A stretch of 64,000 nucleotides of DNA from an endosymbiont of Galathealinum brachiosum (GCA_003349885.1 QFXC01000013.1:1-64000); one strand, 5' to 3'; counted from the first letter of the stretch, positions 46,356-56,520 are shown. Notes: generated by a model not told the origin, from the letters alone. A program made the numbers and translations.

Positions 46356-47681
46356 TTAATAAGTTGAGGCCAATTTCGGCCAATGTAGATTTAGATTAAC
46401 ATAGACAGCATTTGAAGAACTGCCTTCATCACTATTTGATATATTTTGTTCAATATACCTATACAAAACATCCAGGTTCCAGTTTTTATTTAGCTTATAT
46501 CTAACAGATGGCTCGAACCTATAACGGGTTCTATCATTTGATGAATCAACACCACTTATGGTTTCTGTCTTATATGCATTTAGTATAAAACTGGTCGAAA
46601 ATCTTTCTGTATTTTTAATACTGAACTGATAGGTAGCACTACGTTTCTCCTGTGCCCCCCCGAAACTGGAAGGTATTACTGTTCTTCCGCCAGTAAAATT
46701 ATGTGATGTTGTTTCTGATTTACTACTATATGACAAATTAACAACTGTTCCATCATCTTTACTTTTAACATCGTCAAAAATAGGTATGACTCTTAGAACC
46801 AGGAATGATGGAGGGCATAGTCCATTAGAATAATTTTCAATAGGTTCGACACCGAAATTTTCACCTGTAGCTGTATTTATCAACTCACACCCTATTAGCT
46901 GGTCTTTTATTAATGACTCCAGTCTACGTCCCCCGACGGATAAACTTACATCTGAAATCTGATTTATTGTGTACGTATAATCAACCTGTAATATAGATTG
47001 ATCGTAAGAAAAGCCAGCATCTGGGCTATCATATTCCGAATATGATCCTGTAAATCCTACTTGATGACTTTGTGTAATTATCCAGAGCGAATTAAAACTA
47101 GCACTATCATAATCATAGTCCTCATAATTCAGATTTGTTTTCTCATCATAAGCCACATTCGTATTATTTAAGCTAAAACTAATTTGAGAAGTTTCACTCA
47201 AACTCCATCTAACAGAAGGAGAAACTGAAGCCGTTTTACGCTCAGTATGGTCATCCAGCAAACCTGCATCTGGGCTTTCAGTATCAAAATCAGTATCAAA
47301 ATTTGAGTTTCGTTGAAAACTGGTATTTAATCGCCAATTAGATCGTTCAGTCTGTCTACCACCATCAAATATAAAGAAAGCATTATCACTATCAGCATCT
47401 TCAACATCTTGATATTGAGTGACTTTACCTCTGGCATCAATCGCCACATCCCACACTCTTTGTTCTTCACCTGAAAACTTGACCCTGGGTTCGAATGTAA
47501 AACCAGTTGAACTCTCTGGATTGCTATTATCAGGACGCATTCTAACATTATCGTTATATAGTGCTTTTAGAAAAATACTGGGCTCAACTTTCCATTCTGC
47601 CGCATTTACTGTTGTTATTGAAAACACACAAACACTCAATACGGTTAATTTGATTTGAAATAATTTCAACTTAAAACTCAT
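46356..47681 (-). CDS. Outer-membrane beta-barrel protein of the PEP-CTERM/EPS system (TIGR03016-like)
   Basis: 441 residues with a signal peptide (LTVLSVCVFSITTVNA-A). The mature protein is rich in alternating hydrophobic/polar strands, such as NLNYEDYDYDSASFNSLW and TVVNLSYSSKSETTSHNF. It ends in an aromatic residue (LHWPKLASTY), as outer-membrane barrels do. It sits between the Wza-like export gene and the chain-length gene, where exosortase EPS loci usually carry a TIGR03016 outer-membrane protein. It probably forms or assists the outer-membrane exit. Family assignment rests on position and general composition. Confidence 0.75.
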   Translation of the reverse strand: MSFKLKLFQIKLTVLSVCVFSITTVNAAEWKVEPSIFLKALYNDNVRMRPDNSNPESSTGFTFEPRVKFSGEEQRVWDVAIDARGKVTQYQDVEDADSDNAFFIFDGGRQTERSNWRLNTSFQRNSNFDTDFDTESPDAGLLDDHTERKTASVSPSVRWSLSETSQISFSLNNTNVAYDEKTNLNYEDYDYDSASFNSLWIITQSHQVGFTGSYSEYDSPDAGFSYDQSILQVDYTYTINQISDVSLSVGGRRLESLIKDQLIGCELINTATGENFGVEPIENYSNGLCPPSFLVLRVIPIFDDVKSKDDGTVVNLSYSSKSETTSHNFTGGRTVIPSSFGGAQEKRSATYQFSIKNTERFSTSFILNAYKTETISGVDSSNDRTRYRFEPSVRYKLNKNWNLDVLYRYIEQNISNSDEGSSSNAVYVNLNLHWPKLASTY

Positions 47682-47703
47682 AAAATCAACTACTCAACAA
47701 GTT

Positions 47704-48309
47704 TTAAGGAACTACAACAACATCACCACTTTGCAGTATGATGTTCTGTTTTAATTTATAACCACCAGCAACTTCATCATACTCAAACAACATACTTTTA
47801 ATATTGCCATTTACTCGGCGTAAAATTTTAATATTGTTGGAGCTAGCGTAAGCATTTAAACCGCCTGCCATTGCTAATGCCTGCATAACATCTATGTAAG
47901 ATGTACCAATATATTCACCCGGGCGATTTACCTTTCCAACAACAAAAATTTTGTTATTTTCAATTTTACGTACCGCAACTGTTACCACAGGATCTGGAAT
48001 ATATTGCTTAATTTTACTGGCAAGTAACTTTTGAAGTTGACTCACACTTTTACCACCCGCATGCAAATCACCTGCAAGTGGAAAACTCATACCTCCATCA
48101 GGGCGTATTAATACTTCCTGCTGCAAACCTTCTTCTTTCCAGACGGAAATATTTAAAATATCACCCGGGCCAATCTTATACGATGGCATTGAAGTCGCAG
48201 TTTTTGAAGGCGCCGCCAGCACAACCGAACTGGACAACATAAATATAATTAAACCCTGAAAAAATGTTTGTAATACTGTTTTTGATGATTTTCTAATATA
48301 TCTATTCAT
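47704..48309 (-). CDS. Wza-type polysaccharide export protein
   Basis: 201 residues with a signal peptide (SSSVVLAAPS). A poly-export domain is seen as YKIGPGDILNISVWKEEGL and VLIRPDGGMSFPLAGDLHA, then an SLBB domain (FVVGKVNRPGEYIG...MQALAMAGGLNAYA). It ends in SGDVVVVP. Short Wza-like proteins of this size are the outer-membrane/periplasmic export component in exosortase EPS loci. It lacks a clear lipobox cysteine. It is the first gene of the minus-strand EPS operon, so the operon promoter should lie between 48310 and 48571, where I see no consensus element strong enough to annotate. Confidence 0.88.
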   Translation of the reverse strand: MNRYIRKSSKTVLQTFFQGLIIFMLSSSVVLAAPSKTATSMPSYKIGPGDILNISVWKEEGLQQEVLIRPDGGMSFPLAGDLHAGGKSVSQLQKLLASKIKQYIPDPVVTVAVRKIENNKIFVVGKVNRPGEYIGTSYIDVMQALAMAGGLNAYASSNNIKILRRVNGNIKSMLFEYDEVAGGYKLKQNIILQSGDVVVVP

Positions 48310-48571
48310 TAATAATCGCTAATATAGTTCCATTTAAATATGACACATAATAGGCAATCTAGGGGTTTGATGCAAAGCTTTTAAGGCATTAAGTCCTTCA
48401 ACTTCTTAAGGAAATTTTGTTTTGCCTAAATTATTCGTTTTTTGTAAGAAAGTACTAACCCGTTTGAAGTATTAACATGAAACTAATTTAAATTTACTGG
48501 CAGAATATCAATATTTTAATTTCCAGATCTGGGCAAGCAAAGTAAAACCCATTTATCATGATTTTCTAATA

Positions 48572-50965
48572 TTAGCCTATCATTACCTCTTTAGGCACAC
48601 CCAGATGATAACCCTGCACATAATCTACCCCCATATCTTTTAACATATTGAGCGTGTCTTCATTCTCCACCCACTCTGCAATTACTTTTACCTTCATTAC
48701 ATGCCCTACACGAACAATTGCTTCAACCATTGCCCTGTCGATCGGATCATTAATCATATCCACAACAAATGTGCCATCTATCTTGATGTAATCTACTGGT
48801 AAGGTTTTAAGATAGGTAAATGAACTGAGGCCGCTACCAAAATCATCCAGTGAAAAACGACACCCCTTATCTTTTAGGGCTTTAATAAACTGAGTTGCTT
48901 TAGCCAGGTTGCTAATGGCTGCGGTTTCTGTAATTTCAAAGCAAATTCTATTCAGGTCTGTCTGATGCCTGTCTGCCAGTTCCAGTATATATGTCAACAG
49001 GTTCTCATCTGCCAACGACGTACCTGACAGATTTATTGCCACAACATTGTCCATACCAGCGCAACTTGTCGAGCCCATGTACTCAAACACCTGGCTAATA
49101 ACCCAACGATCAACTGTTGTCATTAAGTTATAACGTTCTGCGGCTGGAATAAATGCATCAGGGCGAACAATATCATCCTTTTCATCTCGCATACGAATCA
49201 GAATTTCACAATGCTTACGCTCAACCTCATTCTCCTTAATACCCACAACTGGTTGTTCAAATAGCACCATACGCTGATCTTCTAGCGCTTTGGTAATACG
49301 ACCTGCCCAGTGCATCTGACCATGACGCTCAGATAACAGGGCATCTGAAGGCTCATAAACATGCACCCTGTTTCGCCCCATATCTTTAGCTGCATAACAG
49401 GCCATATCAGCTGATGCAAGAATGGTTGCAAGATCCATATTATCAATATTAATACCCACTACACCGATACTCGCACCAATTTCAAATGTTCTGTCCTGCC
49501 AGACAAAGCGAAAATTCTTTACCGATTCTCTTACTTTTTCTGCAACCTGAGTCGCCTGTTTTAATGCGCAGTTTTCCAGTAATAAACCAAATTCATCTCC
49601 ACCTAAACGAGCAAGCGTATCACCCTCTCGTATACAGGATTTAAACAGATCACCCAACTGACGCAACAACTCATCACCCGCCACATGACCACAGGTATCA
49701 TTGACGATTTTAAACTGATCAAGATCGAGATAACAAAGTGCATGATGTCGATCTTCTACCCCCACATTCATTAATGCTGCTTCTAGCTGCTCTTCAAACA
49801 TACGGCGGTTAAACAGGCCTGTAAGCATGTCGTGGCTTGCCTGATAAGACAGCTGACGACTTAATTTACGCTCCTGACTAACATCCTGAAACACCATTAC
49901 CGAACCAATAACTTCACCTTTATCATTACGCATAGGCGCAGCTGTGGCTTCTATCGGAATTGCTTTACCGTCATTTCTGATTAGAGCTGAGTGATTTACC
50001 AGCACTTCAACCTGCCTGTTTTTTAAACAGGAAACGGTTGGACTAGGCACATCCTCCCCTGTATCTTCATTAATAAGCTTAATCGCATCACTTAAATCAG
50101 AATCTTTTACCTGACTCGAACTCAAACCTAATAAACGCTCTGCAACCGGGTTAAAGTACTGAATAACATTACTTGAATTGGTGGTTATCACGCCATCCAT
50201 GATTGAATGCAGAGTAACCTCTGCCTGCACCTTTTCTTCAAAAAGTGCTTTTTGTGATACCTCAAGCTCTCGCTGGTGAGAAATCACCGAATCCAGAGCC
50301 TGATTAATGAATTTCGCCAGATAACCAAATTCATCATTTCGATTTTCATTAAATCGAACCGACTGGTCTTCTTTCGCAAATCTCTGCGCCGATGTCATCA
50401 TATTCAAAAGAGGCTTCGATAACACTTTTTGCAGTATTTGCTGCAATATCATGCCAAATGTGAAAACCAGCGTGCCAATTATCAATAACATCTGTTTTCT
50501 GGAGTCGGTTATCGTTTGCTCAAAACTGCGCATATACACATCTAAATCGACCACCTTGATATCGGTATTAGACTCTACCCTTAGAAGCAACTGACCTTTT
50601 ATCTGCACCTGATCACGACTTAGCTCACCAAAATGATATTGATGACCTGCAAACTCATAACGAATAGACTCAATTGGGTATTTATCTGAAAAGGACTGAA
50701 AAAGGCCTGCGACCCTATTAGACATATATTGATGGTCAAAAATATTTTTATGATGAAGGATATAGAGGTTTTCTATTTCATGCTTAACATAGAGAATATT
50801 ATTATTATATTCGTCAGTGAGCTGAGATTCTCTCTGATTAAGAATATAAGTGGCAACCAGCAAGCCTACTAACACCATACCCCAAAACACAATGCCCGTA
50901 ACCTTAGCGGACAATGACGTACTAACCGGTTGATTCTGCTGCATTTTATTTTTATTCTGACTCAT
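48572..50965 (-). CDS. Membrane GGDEF/EAL cyclic-di-GMP protein with PAS and HAMP
   Basis: 797 residues. Two membrane helices flank a periplasmic sensor (~25-160). They are followed by a HAMP region, a PAS domain (~250-370, MDGVITTNSSNVIQYFNPVAERLLG), a diguanylate cyclase domain with intact LARLGGDEFGLL, and an EAL domain. EAL motifs read ILIRM in place of EALLRW, NLSGTSL, FEITETAAISN, LDDFGSGLSSFTYL, and VIAEWVENEDT with QGYHLG. The catalytic glutamate E-x-L and DDFG are kept, so phosphodiesterase activity is possible. It lies next to the EPS operon and could tune it through c-di-GMP (inference). It overlaps the upstream DUF2892 gene by four bases. Confidence 0.9.
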   Translation of the reverse strand: MSQNKNKMQQNQPVSTSLSAKVTGIVFWGMVLVGLLVATYILNQRESQLTDEYNNNILYVKHEIENLYILHHKNIFDHQYMSNRVAGLFQSFSDKYPIESIRYEFAGHQYHFGELSRDQVQIKGQLLLRVESNTDIKVVDLDVYMRSFEQTITDSRKQMLLIIGTLVFTFGMILQQILQKVLSKPLLNMMTSAQRFAKEDQSVRFNENRNDEFGYLAKFINQALDSVISHQRELEVSQKALFEEKVQAEVTLHSIMDGVITTNSSNVIQYFNPVAERLLGLSSSQVKDSDLSDAIKLINEDTGEDVPSPTVSCLKNRQVEVLVNHSALIRNDGKAIPIEATAAPMRNDKGEVIGSVMVFQDVSQERKLSRQLSYQASHDMLTGLFNRRMFEEQLEAALMNVGVEDRHHALCYLDLDQFKIVNDTCGHVAGDELLRQLGDLFKSCIREGDTLARLGGDEFGLLLENCALKQATQVAEKVRESVKNFRFVWQDRTFEIGASIGVVGINIDNMDLATILASADMACYAAKDMGRNRVHVYEPSDALLSERHGQMHWAGRITKALEDQRMVLFEQPVVGIKENEVERKHCEILIRMRDEKDDIVRPDAFIPAAERYNLMTTVDRWVISQVFEYMGSTSCAGMDNVVAINLSGTSLADENLLTYILELADRHQTDLNRICFEITETAAISNLAKATQFIKALKDKGCRFSLDDFGSGLSSFTYLKTLPVDYIKIDGTFVVDMINDPIDRAMVEAIVRVGHVMKVKVIAEWVENEDTLNMLKDMGVDYVQGYHLGVPKEVMIG

Positions 50966-51354
50966 TTAAACCCAAGCCAGCGTACTGCTAGCAAAACAGG
51001 GCAAATACCGCTTAAACCAGCACCAAATATAGCAAATCCCATAAACCAGGGGAAAAACCAGAGCGCTTCAACCAGAAAATAACCGACACACAGAAAAGAA
51101 CCAACAATGATTCGCCACAAACGCTCAGACTCTATATCAAACTTCGCATTTTCAACAAGAGCAGAATCTGCATACACATACTCCTGTTTAAGCACATTAC
51201 TTCGCACCAGACCAACTAGCATCGGCACACGCATATTGGTTATGCCTTCAAAAAATAAAACACCAATAATTGCATACATCACATAATTAAGGTCAAAATA
51301 CAGCACCACCAGTAACGCAAGGCCCATTATAGTTCTATAGGTTCTATCGGACAT
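50962..51354 (-). CDS. DUF2892/YgaP-like small membrane protein
   Basis: About 130 residues. The N-terminal RTYRTIMGLALLVVLYF and a second hydrophobic segment resemble the DUF2892 membrane module of YgaP-like proteins. Two more helices follow (IIVGSFLCVGYFLVEALWF and FMGFAIFGAGLSGICPVLL). The start at 51354 was chosen because GGAG lies six bases before it; a longer frame reaches 51381. Its stop overlaps the GGDEF/EAL start (ATGA), so the two are coupled. No rhodanese domain is present. Function unknown. Confidence 0.72.
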   Translation of the reverse strand: MSDRTYRTIMGLALLVVLYFDLNYVMYAIIGVLFFEGITNMRVPMLVGLVRSNVLKQEYVYADSALVENAKFDIESERLWRIIVGSFLCVGYFLVEALWFFPWFMGFAIFGAGLSGICPVLLAVRWLGFK

Positions 51355-51535
51355 ATCCATCTCCAAACCGGAAAGTAACACTCAAACAACTTAATACCAT
51401 TTGCTTTATCAAATCAGGGCCGTAATCAGCACCAATTTAGCAATTTTCATTCATATCTACTTACTAATATTAGCAGTTCATTTATAAAATGAACTGTAAT
51501 TGAGGCAATTATAAAAAGAAAAATACTGAAATTAA

Positions 51536-52129
51536 CTACATAACAAAGCTTTCCATGCGTAATCGCTCCCGATTAAGCTGCAACCATTGCAAAGCAATAA
51601 GAGGAATTGCAGCGCAGATCTTGCCCGAAACCATCAGATCATGTAAATCGGTATAATCGACAACAAACACTTTAATATCTTCACCTTCATGCTCAACACC
51701 ATGTATACCTTCTGCCCGAGCACTATCTACCAGAGCACATAAAACGTGAATTTTTTCAGAGCAACCGCCCGGGCTTGAGTAAAAACTATGCACATTTTCA
51801 AAACTATGCACATCTAAACCCGCCTCTTCCATACACTCTCGACGAGCCACATCGACAACGGACTCTCCCTGTTCAACCATGCCCGCAACAATCTCCATCA
51901 ACCAGGGGCCATTTTCATCATCAATAGCCCCTACTCGAAACTGCTCAAGTAAAACAATTTTATCTTTAGACGGGTCATACATTAAAACAGCAACCGCATC
52001 ACCTCGGTGAAATAACTCACGTTTTACTTCAATCTCACCACCCTGATAAGTTTCATGCTGTATATGGCATAAATCGACTTTAAAAAAACCACGATACTTA
52101 GGCTCTGATTTAAGCAATTTCCACTTCAT
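51536..52129 (-). CDS. nudF: NUDIX ADP-ribose pyrophosphatase
   Basis: 197 residues. The full Nudix box is GMVEQGESVVDVARRECMEEAG. An N-terminal HRGDAVAVLMYD and the downstream proline-containing SFYSSPGGCSEKIHV segment, which follows the Nudix box by about 16 residues, are typical of ADP-ribose pyrophosphatases. It would hydrolyse ADP-ribose to AMP and ribose 5-phosphate. GAGGGTG precedes the ATG. It is divergent from the small gene at 52174. Confidence 0.9.
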   Translation of the reverse strand: MKWKLLKSEPKYRGFFKVDLCHIQHETYQGGEIEVKRELFHRGDAVAVLMYDPSKDKIVLLEQFRVGAIDDENGPWLMEIVAGMVEQGESVVDVARRECMEEAGLDVHSFENVHSFYSSPGGCSEKIHVLCALVDSARAEGIHGVEHEGEDIKVFVVDYTDLHDLMVSGKICAAIPLIALQWLQLNRERLRMESFVM

Positions 52130-52173
52130 GTTTTTTCACCCTCTAAATAAATAGATGATATTATTGAAATATA

Positions 52174-52449
52174 ATGCATTCACAACTACACAAGTTAATC
52201 GGTCAGCAGATTACCCATGATAATAAATCATGTATGTTAATCGAAGTAATTGATAATGGTCCATTATTAGTCTTTCAATGCCTGGCTAAAAAAGAAATAC
52301 AGCATGACCAGCACGGCAACGCCAATAGAAGATCATTACCTACCTTTACAATTCATTGCTTAAATGAATTTAAAACTGATTTACACCCTGTACTTAAAGA
52401 ACTACTGAGTACAACAGAACAGAAAACGTTACTAAATAAACTTGTTTAA
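52174..52449 (+). CDS. Conserved small hypothetical protein (91 aa)
   Basis: I do not recognise the family. The protein begins MHSQLHKLIGQQITHDNKS and has a beta-rich centre (MLIEVIDNGPLLVFQCL) followed by a charged tail with no membrane segment. It lies divergently, 44 bases from the nudF start. The coding look and position make it a likely real gene; a similar small protein encoded beside ADP-ribose pyrophosphatase genes would support that. Confidence 0.6.
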   Translation: MHSQLHKLIGQQITHDNKSCMLIEVIDNGPLLVFQCLAKKEIQHDQHGNANRRSLPTFTIHCLNEFKTDLHPVLKELLSTTEQKTLLNKLV

Positions 52450-52506
52450 GCACAACCACTCTATCCGGTGAACGCTAAACAAATACTCACAACATATACG
52501 CCCTAT

Positions 52507-52608
52507 TGTAGGAGTTAGCTTTAGCTGACGATTTTCGAAGCAAGTAATAAACGATATGGCTCACTTCAAATTGCTACAACTACCATCAGCTAAAGCTGAC
52601 TCCTGCAA
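52507..52608. repeat. REP-like inverted repeat pair
   Basis: Two 25-base arms (52507-52531 and 52584-52608) are inverted copies sharing the core TAGGAGTTAGCTTTAGCTGA against GCAGGAGTCAGCTTTAGCTG, about 52 bases apart. The form (a GGAG lead followed by a palindromic AGCTNNAGCT-like core) resembles the dispersed REP/BIME elements of gammaproteobacteria. It lies between the convergent ends of the 52174 and pyrD genes and may double as a terminator. Confidence 0.75.
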
Positions 52609-52621
52609 ACATAAATAACGT

Positions 52622-53641
52622 TTAAATTCGCTCTACACATTCATGCACCAGCCCAGGCCCCTGATAAATAAAACCGGTATAAATTTGCACCAGACTAGCA
52701 CCTAACTGTATTTTCTTTTCCGCATCATCAGCACAACTAATTCCACCCACGGCAATTACAGGAATTTTCTGTTTTAAATGTGCTGCCATTACCTGTAACG
52801 AATGATCTGCTTTTTCTTTTAAAGGTCTTCCGCTTAATCCACCTTGCTGGCTACCATCGGGTAAATTTTCAACACCTTCTCTGGAAATCGTCGTATTACT
52901 AACAATGACACCATCAATAGAATACTCAATAAACGTATTAGCTAATGATTCAATTGCATCATCATCCATATCGGGAGCAACCTTTACAACAAGAGGCACA
53001 TACCTATCAAACTGCTGCGTCAGCTCTCTTTGTTTAAATTTTAAATCTCGCAACAAACCCTGCAAGGTTTCACCAAACTGTAAATCACGTAATCCCGGAG
53101 TATTAGGTGATGAAATATTAATCGTAATGTAATCCGCATGATTATATACTTTTTCCAGGCAGATCAAATAATCAACAACCGCATTTTCTTCTGTCGTATT
53201 TTTATTTTTCCCTATATTTATTCCAAGCACACCCTTAAAGCCAGATCGAGTTACATTTTCCAGTAGATTATCTACACCTTTGTTATTAAAGCCCATACGG
53301 TTGATAATCGCCTCTGCACTTTCCAGTCGAAATAACCGGGGTTTATCATTACCATCCTGAGCCAGAGGCGTTACTGTGCCTATTTCAACAAAACCAAAAC
53401 CACAACTGGATAGTGCATGAAAGTACTCACCATCTTTATCAAGACCAGCCGCCAGGCCTACCTTGTTTGGAAAGTTAATACCCATTACATTAACGGGCTT
53501 AATCTTATTTTTTCCAAAAAATAGTTTTATTAGTTTAAATTTATGTAATAAGTTTAATCCACGCAAAGATATTTCGTGCGCCGTTTCAGGGTTAAACATA
53601 AACAGAATTTTCTTAACGAGTCCGTACGGCATTAATGCCAT
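52622..53641 (-). CDS. pyrD: Dihydroorotate dehydrogenase (quinone)
   Basis: 339 residues, membrane-associated class 2 length. It has an N-terminal amphipathic extension (PYGLVKKILFMFNPETAHE), then FPNKVGLAAGLDKDGEY, FGFVEIGTVTPLAQDGN, ITINISSPNTPGLRDLQ, and the catalytic serine region; GLSGRPLKEKA and IPVIAVGGISCADDAEKKI follow. It oxidises dihydroorotate to orotate in pyrimidine synthesis using quinone. AGG lies seven bases before its ATG. Confidence 0.96.
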   Translation of the reverse strand: MALMPYGLVKKILFMFNPETAHEISLRGLNLLHKFKLIKLFFGKNKIKPVNVMGINFPNKVGLAAGLDKDGEYFHALSSCGFGFVEIGTVTPLAQDGNDKPRLFRLESAEAIINRMGFNNKGVDNLLENVTRSGFKGVLGINIGKNKNTTEENAVVDYLICLEKVYNHADYITINISSPNTPGLRDLQFGETLQGLLRDLKFKQRELTQQFDRYVPLVVKVAPDMDDDAIESLANTFIEYSIDGVIVSNTTISREGVENLPDGSQQGGLSGRPLKEKADHSLQVMAAHLKQKIPVIAVGGISCADDAEKKIQLGASLVQIYTGFIYQGPGLVHECVERI

Positions 53642-53702
53642 ATTATTACCTTTTCCTTAAATCATTTTTCTTAATATTCTGTAGGCACACCTACATTTAA
53701 AA

Positions 53703-55436
53703 TTACATTGCTTCAAAATACTCTACAATCAACTGAGCTGTTTTTTTATTTCTAAACTCATTAACATCGAGTCGATAAGCAGCACGAATATAACCATCAC
53801 TTTCCTGCATTAATGAAGCTGGAGCATTAAATGCAATTGCTGATATGGGTTGCTCAGCATCTGAAGACTGCAACTCCATTTTAAGGTGTTTTTCACCCAC
53901 CACTCGCCAGTCAATCACTTCAAACTCACCATCAAAAGTAGGCTCAACAAACCCCTGCCCCCAGGGTCCCGCATTTCTAATTGACTCCGCCAGTGATAAG
54001 CCAAAATCATCACCCTGTAATTCTCCGTCTGACTCTATAACACCCTGTAAAGCGTCATCATCTAACAGTTGTTTTACTACATCATTGAAGCTTTTTTCGA
54101 ATAATTTAAACTCAGATTTGTTTAAACTTAAACCAGCTGCCATAGCATGGCCGCCAAATTTGATAATCATACCCGGATGCTGGCTTGAAATCGTTTCTAA
54201 AACATCACGAATATGCAGGCCTTTTATAGACCGCGCAGAGCCTTTAATAACCGTTTCATTATCATTTGCAAAAACAATAACAGGACGATTGAATTTCTCT
54301 TTAATTCTTGAAGCTAAAATACCTATGACACCCTGATGCCAGTCTGCATTATATAAACACATTCCATATGGCAGTTCAGTCTGACTCATCGACACTTCTA
54401 AATGTTTAAGACTTTTCATCGCCTGCTGTTGCATTTGCTGCTCAATCTCGCGCCTGTTTTTGTTTAACTGATCTAATTGCTCTGCAATAGCCATAGCCTG
54501 ATTAGCATCATCGGTTATTAAACACTCTATGCCTAATGACATATCTTCAAGCCGACCCGCAGCATTTAATCTGGGACCAATAGCAAAGCCAAGATCACTG
54601 GAAACAATGCGATGTATATCACGACCCGCAATTTTTAAAATAGCCTGAATGCCTACACATGCTTTACCCGCCAGCATGCGTTTTAAACCTTGGGCAACAA
54701 GAATGCGATTATTACCGTCCAGTGGCACCACATCTGCTACTGTGCCCAACGCGACAAGATCCAGTAACTGCCCCATATTTGGCTCAGTTCTATTTTCATT
54801 AAAATAACCAGCTTCACGCAAACCTGCTCTAACCGCGAGCATTACGTAAAAAATCACTCCGACACCAGCGAGATTTTTGCTCGGAAAAGAACATCCCGGC
54901 TGATTCGGATTAACAATGGCATTGGCATTCGGTAACTCGGCTCCCGCCAGATGATGATCAGTGACCAATACATCGACACCCGCATCCCTTGCTGCCTGCA
55001 CTCCCTGTATACTTGAAATGCCATTATCAACTGTGATTAATAAATCGGGTTTATTCTGACAGGCAACAGCAACTATTTCAGGGCTCAATCCATAACCATA
55101 ATCAAACCGATTGGGCACAAGAAATGAAACATCTAAATGACCCAACATTTTTAATGCACGCATACACACAGCAGTACTGGTTGCACCATCTGCATCAAAA
55201 TCACCAACGATTAAAATCTTCTGTTTATTCTGTATGGCATTTACGACTAAAGCGACGGCCTGCTCTATTCCCATTAACTGGTTAAATCCAGTTAATTTAC
55301 CCAAAGCATAATCAATATCATCAGTCGAATTTATTTTTCTATGACTCAATACTTTCTGCAAAATCGGGTGCAAATCAGACTGTTTCAATGAGTCTGATAT
55401 TTCACCTGAAATTCGTCTTATTTTTTTTGCTTGCAT
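53703..55436 (-). CDS. recJ: Single-stranded-DNA-specific exonuclease RecJ
   Basis: 577 residues, the normal length. The DHH phosphoesterase motifs are readable: ILIVGDFDADGATSTAVCM (motif I), LLITVDNGISS (motif II), VTDHHLAGAELPNANAIVNP (motif III with DHH), and LDLVALGTVADVVPL (motif IV). The C-terminal DHHA1 region includes IKGSARSIKGLHIRDVL and KFGGHAMAAGLSL. It degrades single-stranded DNA 5' to 3' in recombination and repair. It lies downstream of the hypothetical gene at 55486. Confidence 0.95.
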   Translation of the reverse strand: MQAKKIRRISGEISDSLKQSDLHPILQKVLSHRKINSTDDIDYALGKLTGFNQLMGIEQAVALVVNAIQNKQKILIVGDFDADGATSTAVCMRALKMLGHLDVSFLVPNRFDYGYGLSPEIVAVACQNKPDLLITVDNGISSIQGVQAARDAGVDVLVTDHHLAGAELPNANAIVNPNQPGCSFPSKNLAGVGVIFYVMLAVRAGLREAGYFNENRTEPNMGQLLDLVALGTVADVVPLDGNNRILVAQGLKRMLAGKACVGIQAILKIAGRDIHRIVSSDLGFAIGPRLNAAGRLEDMSLGIECLITDDANQAMAIAEQLDQLNKNRREIEQQMQQQAMKSLKHLEVSMSQTELPYGMCLYNADWHQGVIGILASRIKEKFNRPVIVFANDNETVIKGSARSIKGLHIRDVLETISSQHPGMIIKFGGHAMAAGLSLNKSEFKLFEKSFNDVVKQLLDDDALQGVIESDGELQGDDFGLSLAESIRNAGPWGQGFVEPTFDGEFEVIDWRVVGEKHLKMELQSSDAEQPISAIAFNAPASLMQESDGYIRAAYRLDVNEFRNKKTAQLIVEYFEAM

Positions 55437-55485
55437 TATAACTGTCAGTTTCCAAATAACGTTTAAGACACGCCTAAAGGGCCGC

Positions 55486-56520
55486 CTATAAACTACTCAT
55501 ATATTTATAAAGAGGTTTATTCTTTTTCCAGAATTTTAATAAATTCATTCTATTAATTTTAAATATCTGCCCATTACAGGGGTATATATTTACTTCATCC
55601 ACTTTCTTTGACGCTAACAGATCTATAACCTGCTTAAGTTTATCTTCACAGAATATTTTTAAATCCTCCAGCCATACATCGACATCACCGTAACAAACCG
55701 ACTCATATAACTGATCAAGCACGAGTACAGAGTTGGAATCAACACTATCTATTTCTTCTGTTGCTAATACCGATACACCTGCTTGCTTAGCCAATGCTAT
55801 TGCCAATACTTCATCAGCAAATAACTGCCTCGGTATTTGTGTGCCCGTACAATCTGAATCGAACCGAAGATCCCATAACCACAAGCCATTAATAGTCATT
55901 TCACCTTTCGCTTCTCTGCCTTGATTCACTTCGTGCGAAAAGAACAACATCTGCGCTTCATTAACTATTTTACGCCACCAGATCTCATCTTCACCCTGTG
56001 GCATAAAATGTTTTATATCACGACCTAATGCATAATCCAGCGCATTAAATTCAAGCTTAAGTGGTTTATTACTTTTTAAATACCAGCGATGCTCATGAGT
56101 TGAATGCAGGGATAAATCATCTTCAGCAAAGTGTTGATTAAAACAGGTTATTAGTTTTTCAACTTCCTCAGATTCAGGTAAAACCAGTTCAGTTCCTATT
56201 AAAATAGCATGATCAGACTCAGCCTTATAATGCACAGGGTCAGCACGATAAAAATAACCCTCGGATATATCAACACCATCATACTCAGCGGTTAACTGAC
56301 ATAACGACTGTTTACATTCGGGGTTAATTAACTGTACGAGCGTTTCATAATACGAGCTATTTTTTTTTGAACCTGATTGATCACTGTACATATCAGATCG
56401 GGATAAAATTTTATTAACTAATTTAAAATCAGATTTATTTAACTGCTGTTGAATATGAGCAGGCATATCATTTGCGAAAGGCCCTAATAAACCGGGTATA
56501 ACCATATTTAACTGTTTCAT
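55486..56520 (-). CDS. Conserved hypothetical protein, phosphoglycerate mutase-annotated family
   Basis: 344 residues. It begins MVIPGLLGPFANDMPAH and carries YFYRADPVHYKAESDHAIL, HRWYLKSNKPL and MTINGLWLWD. This pattern resembles a gammaproteobacterial family, often labelled phosphoglycerate mutase in databases, encoded near recJ. I see no phosphatase or mutase active-site signature I would trust, so the function is left open. Its ATG overlaps the rlmB stop by one base (TAATG). Confidence 0.65.
   Translation of the reverse strand: MKQLNMVIPGLLGPFANDMPAHIQQQLNKSDFKLVNKILSRSDMYSDQSGSKKNSSYYETLVQLINPECKQSLCQLTAEYDGVDISEGYFYRADPVHYKAESDHAILIGTELVLPESEEVEKLITCFNQHFAEDDLSLHSTHEHRWYLKSNKPLKLEFNALDYALGRDIKHFMPQGEDEIWWRKIVNEAQMLFFSHEVNQGREAKGEMTINGLWLWDLRFDSDCTGTQIPRQLFADEVLAIALAKQAGVSVLATEEIDSVDSNSVLVLDQLYESVCYGDVDVWLEDLKIFCEDKLKQVIDLLASKKVDEVNIYPCNGQIFKINRMNLLKFWKKNKPLYKYMSSL

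Noticed and set aside
48572..49300. EAL domain judged inactive because the signature reads EIL
   Set aside because: The glutamate is retained, and DDFG, the ITETAAIS segment and the later glutamate are present, so inactivity cannot be claimed from the sequence.
53845..54336. Plus-strand open frame of 163 codons
   Set aside because: It lies entirely antisense to recJ, whose motifs and length are normal.
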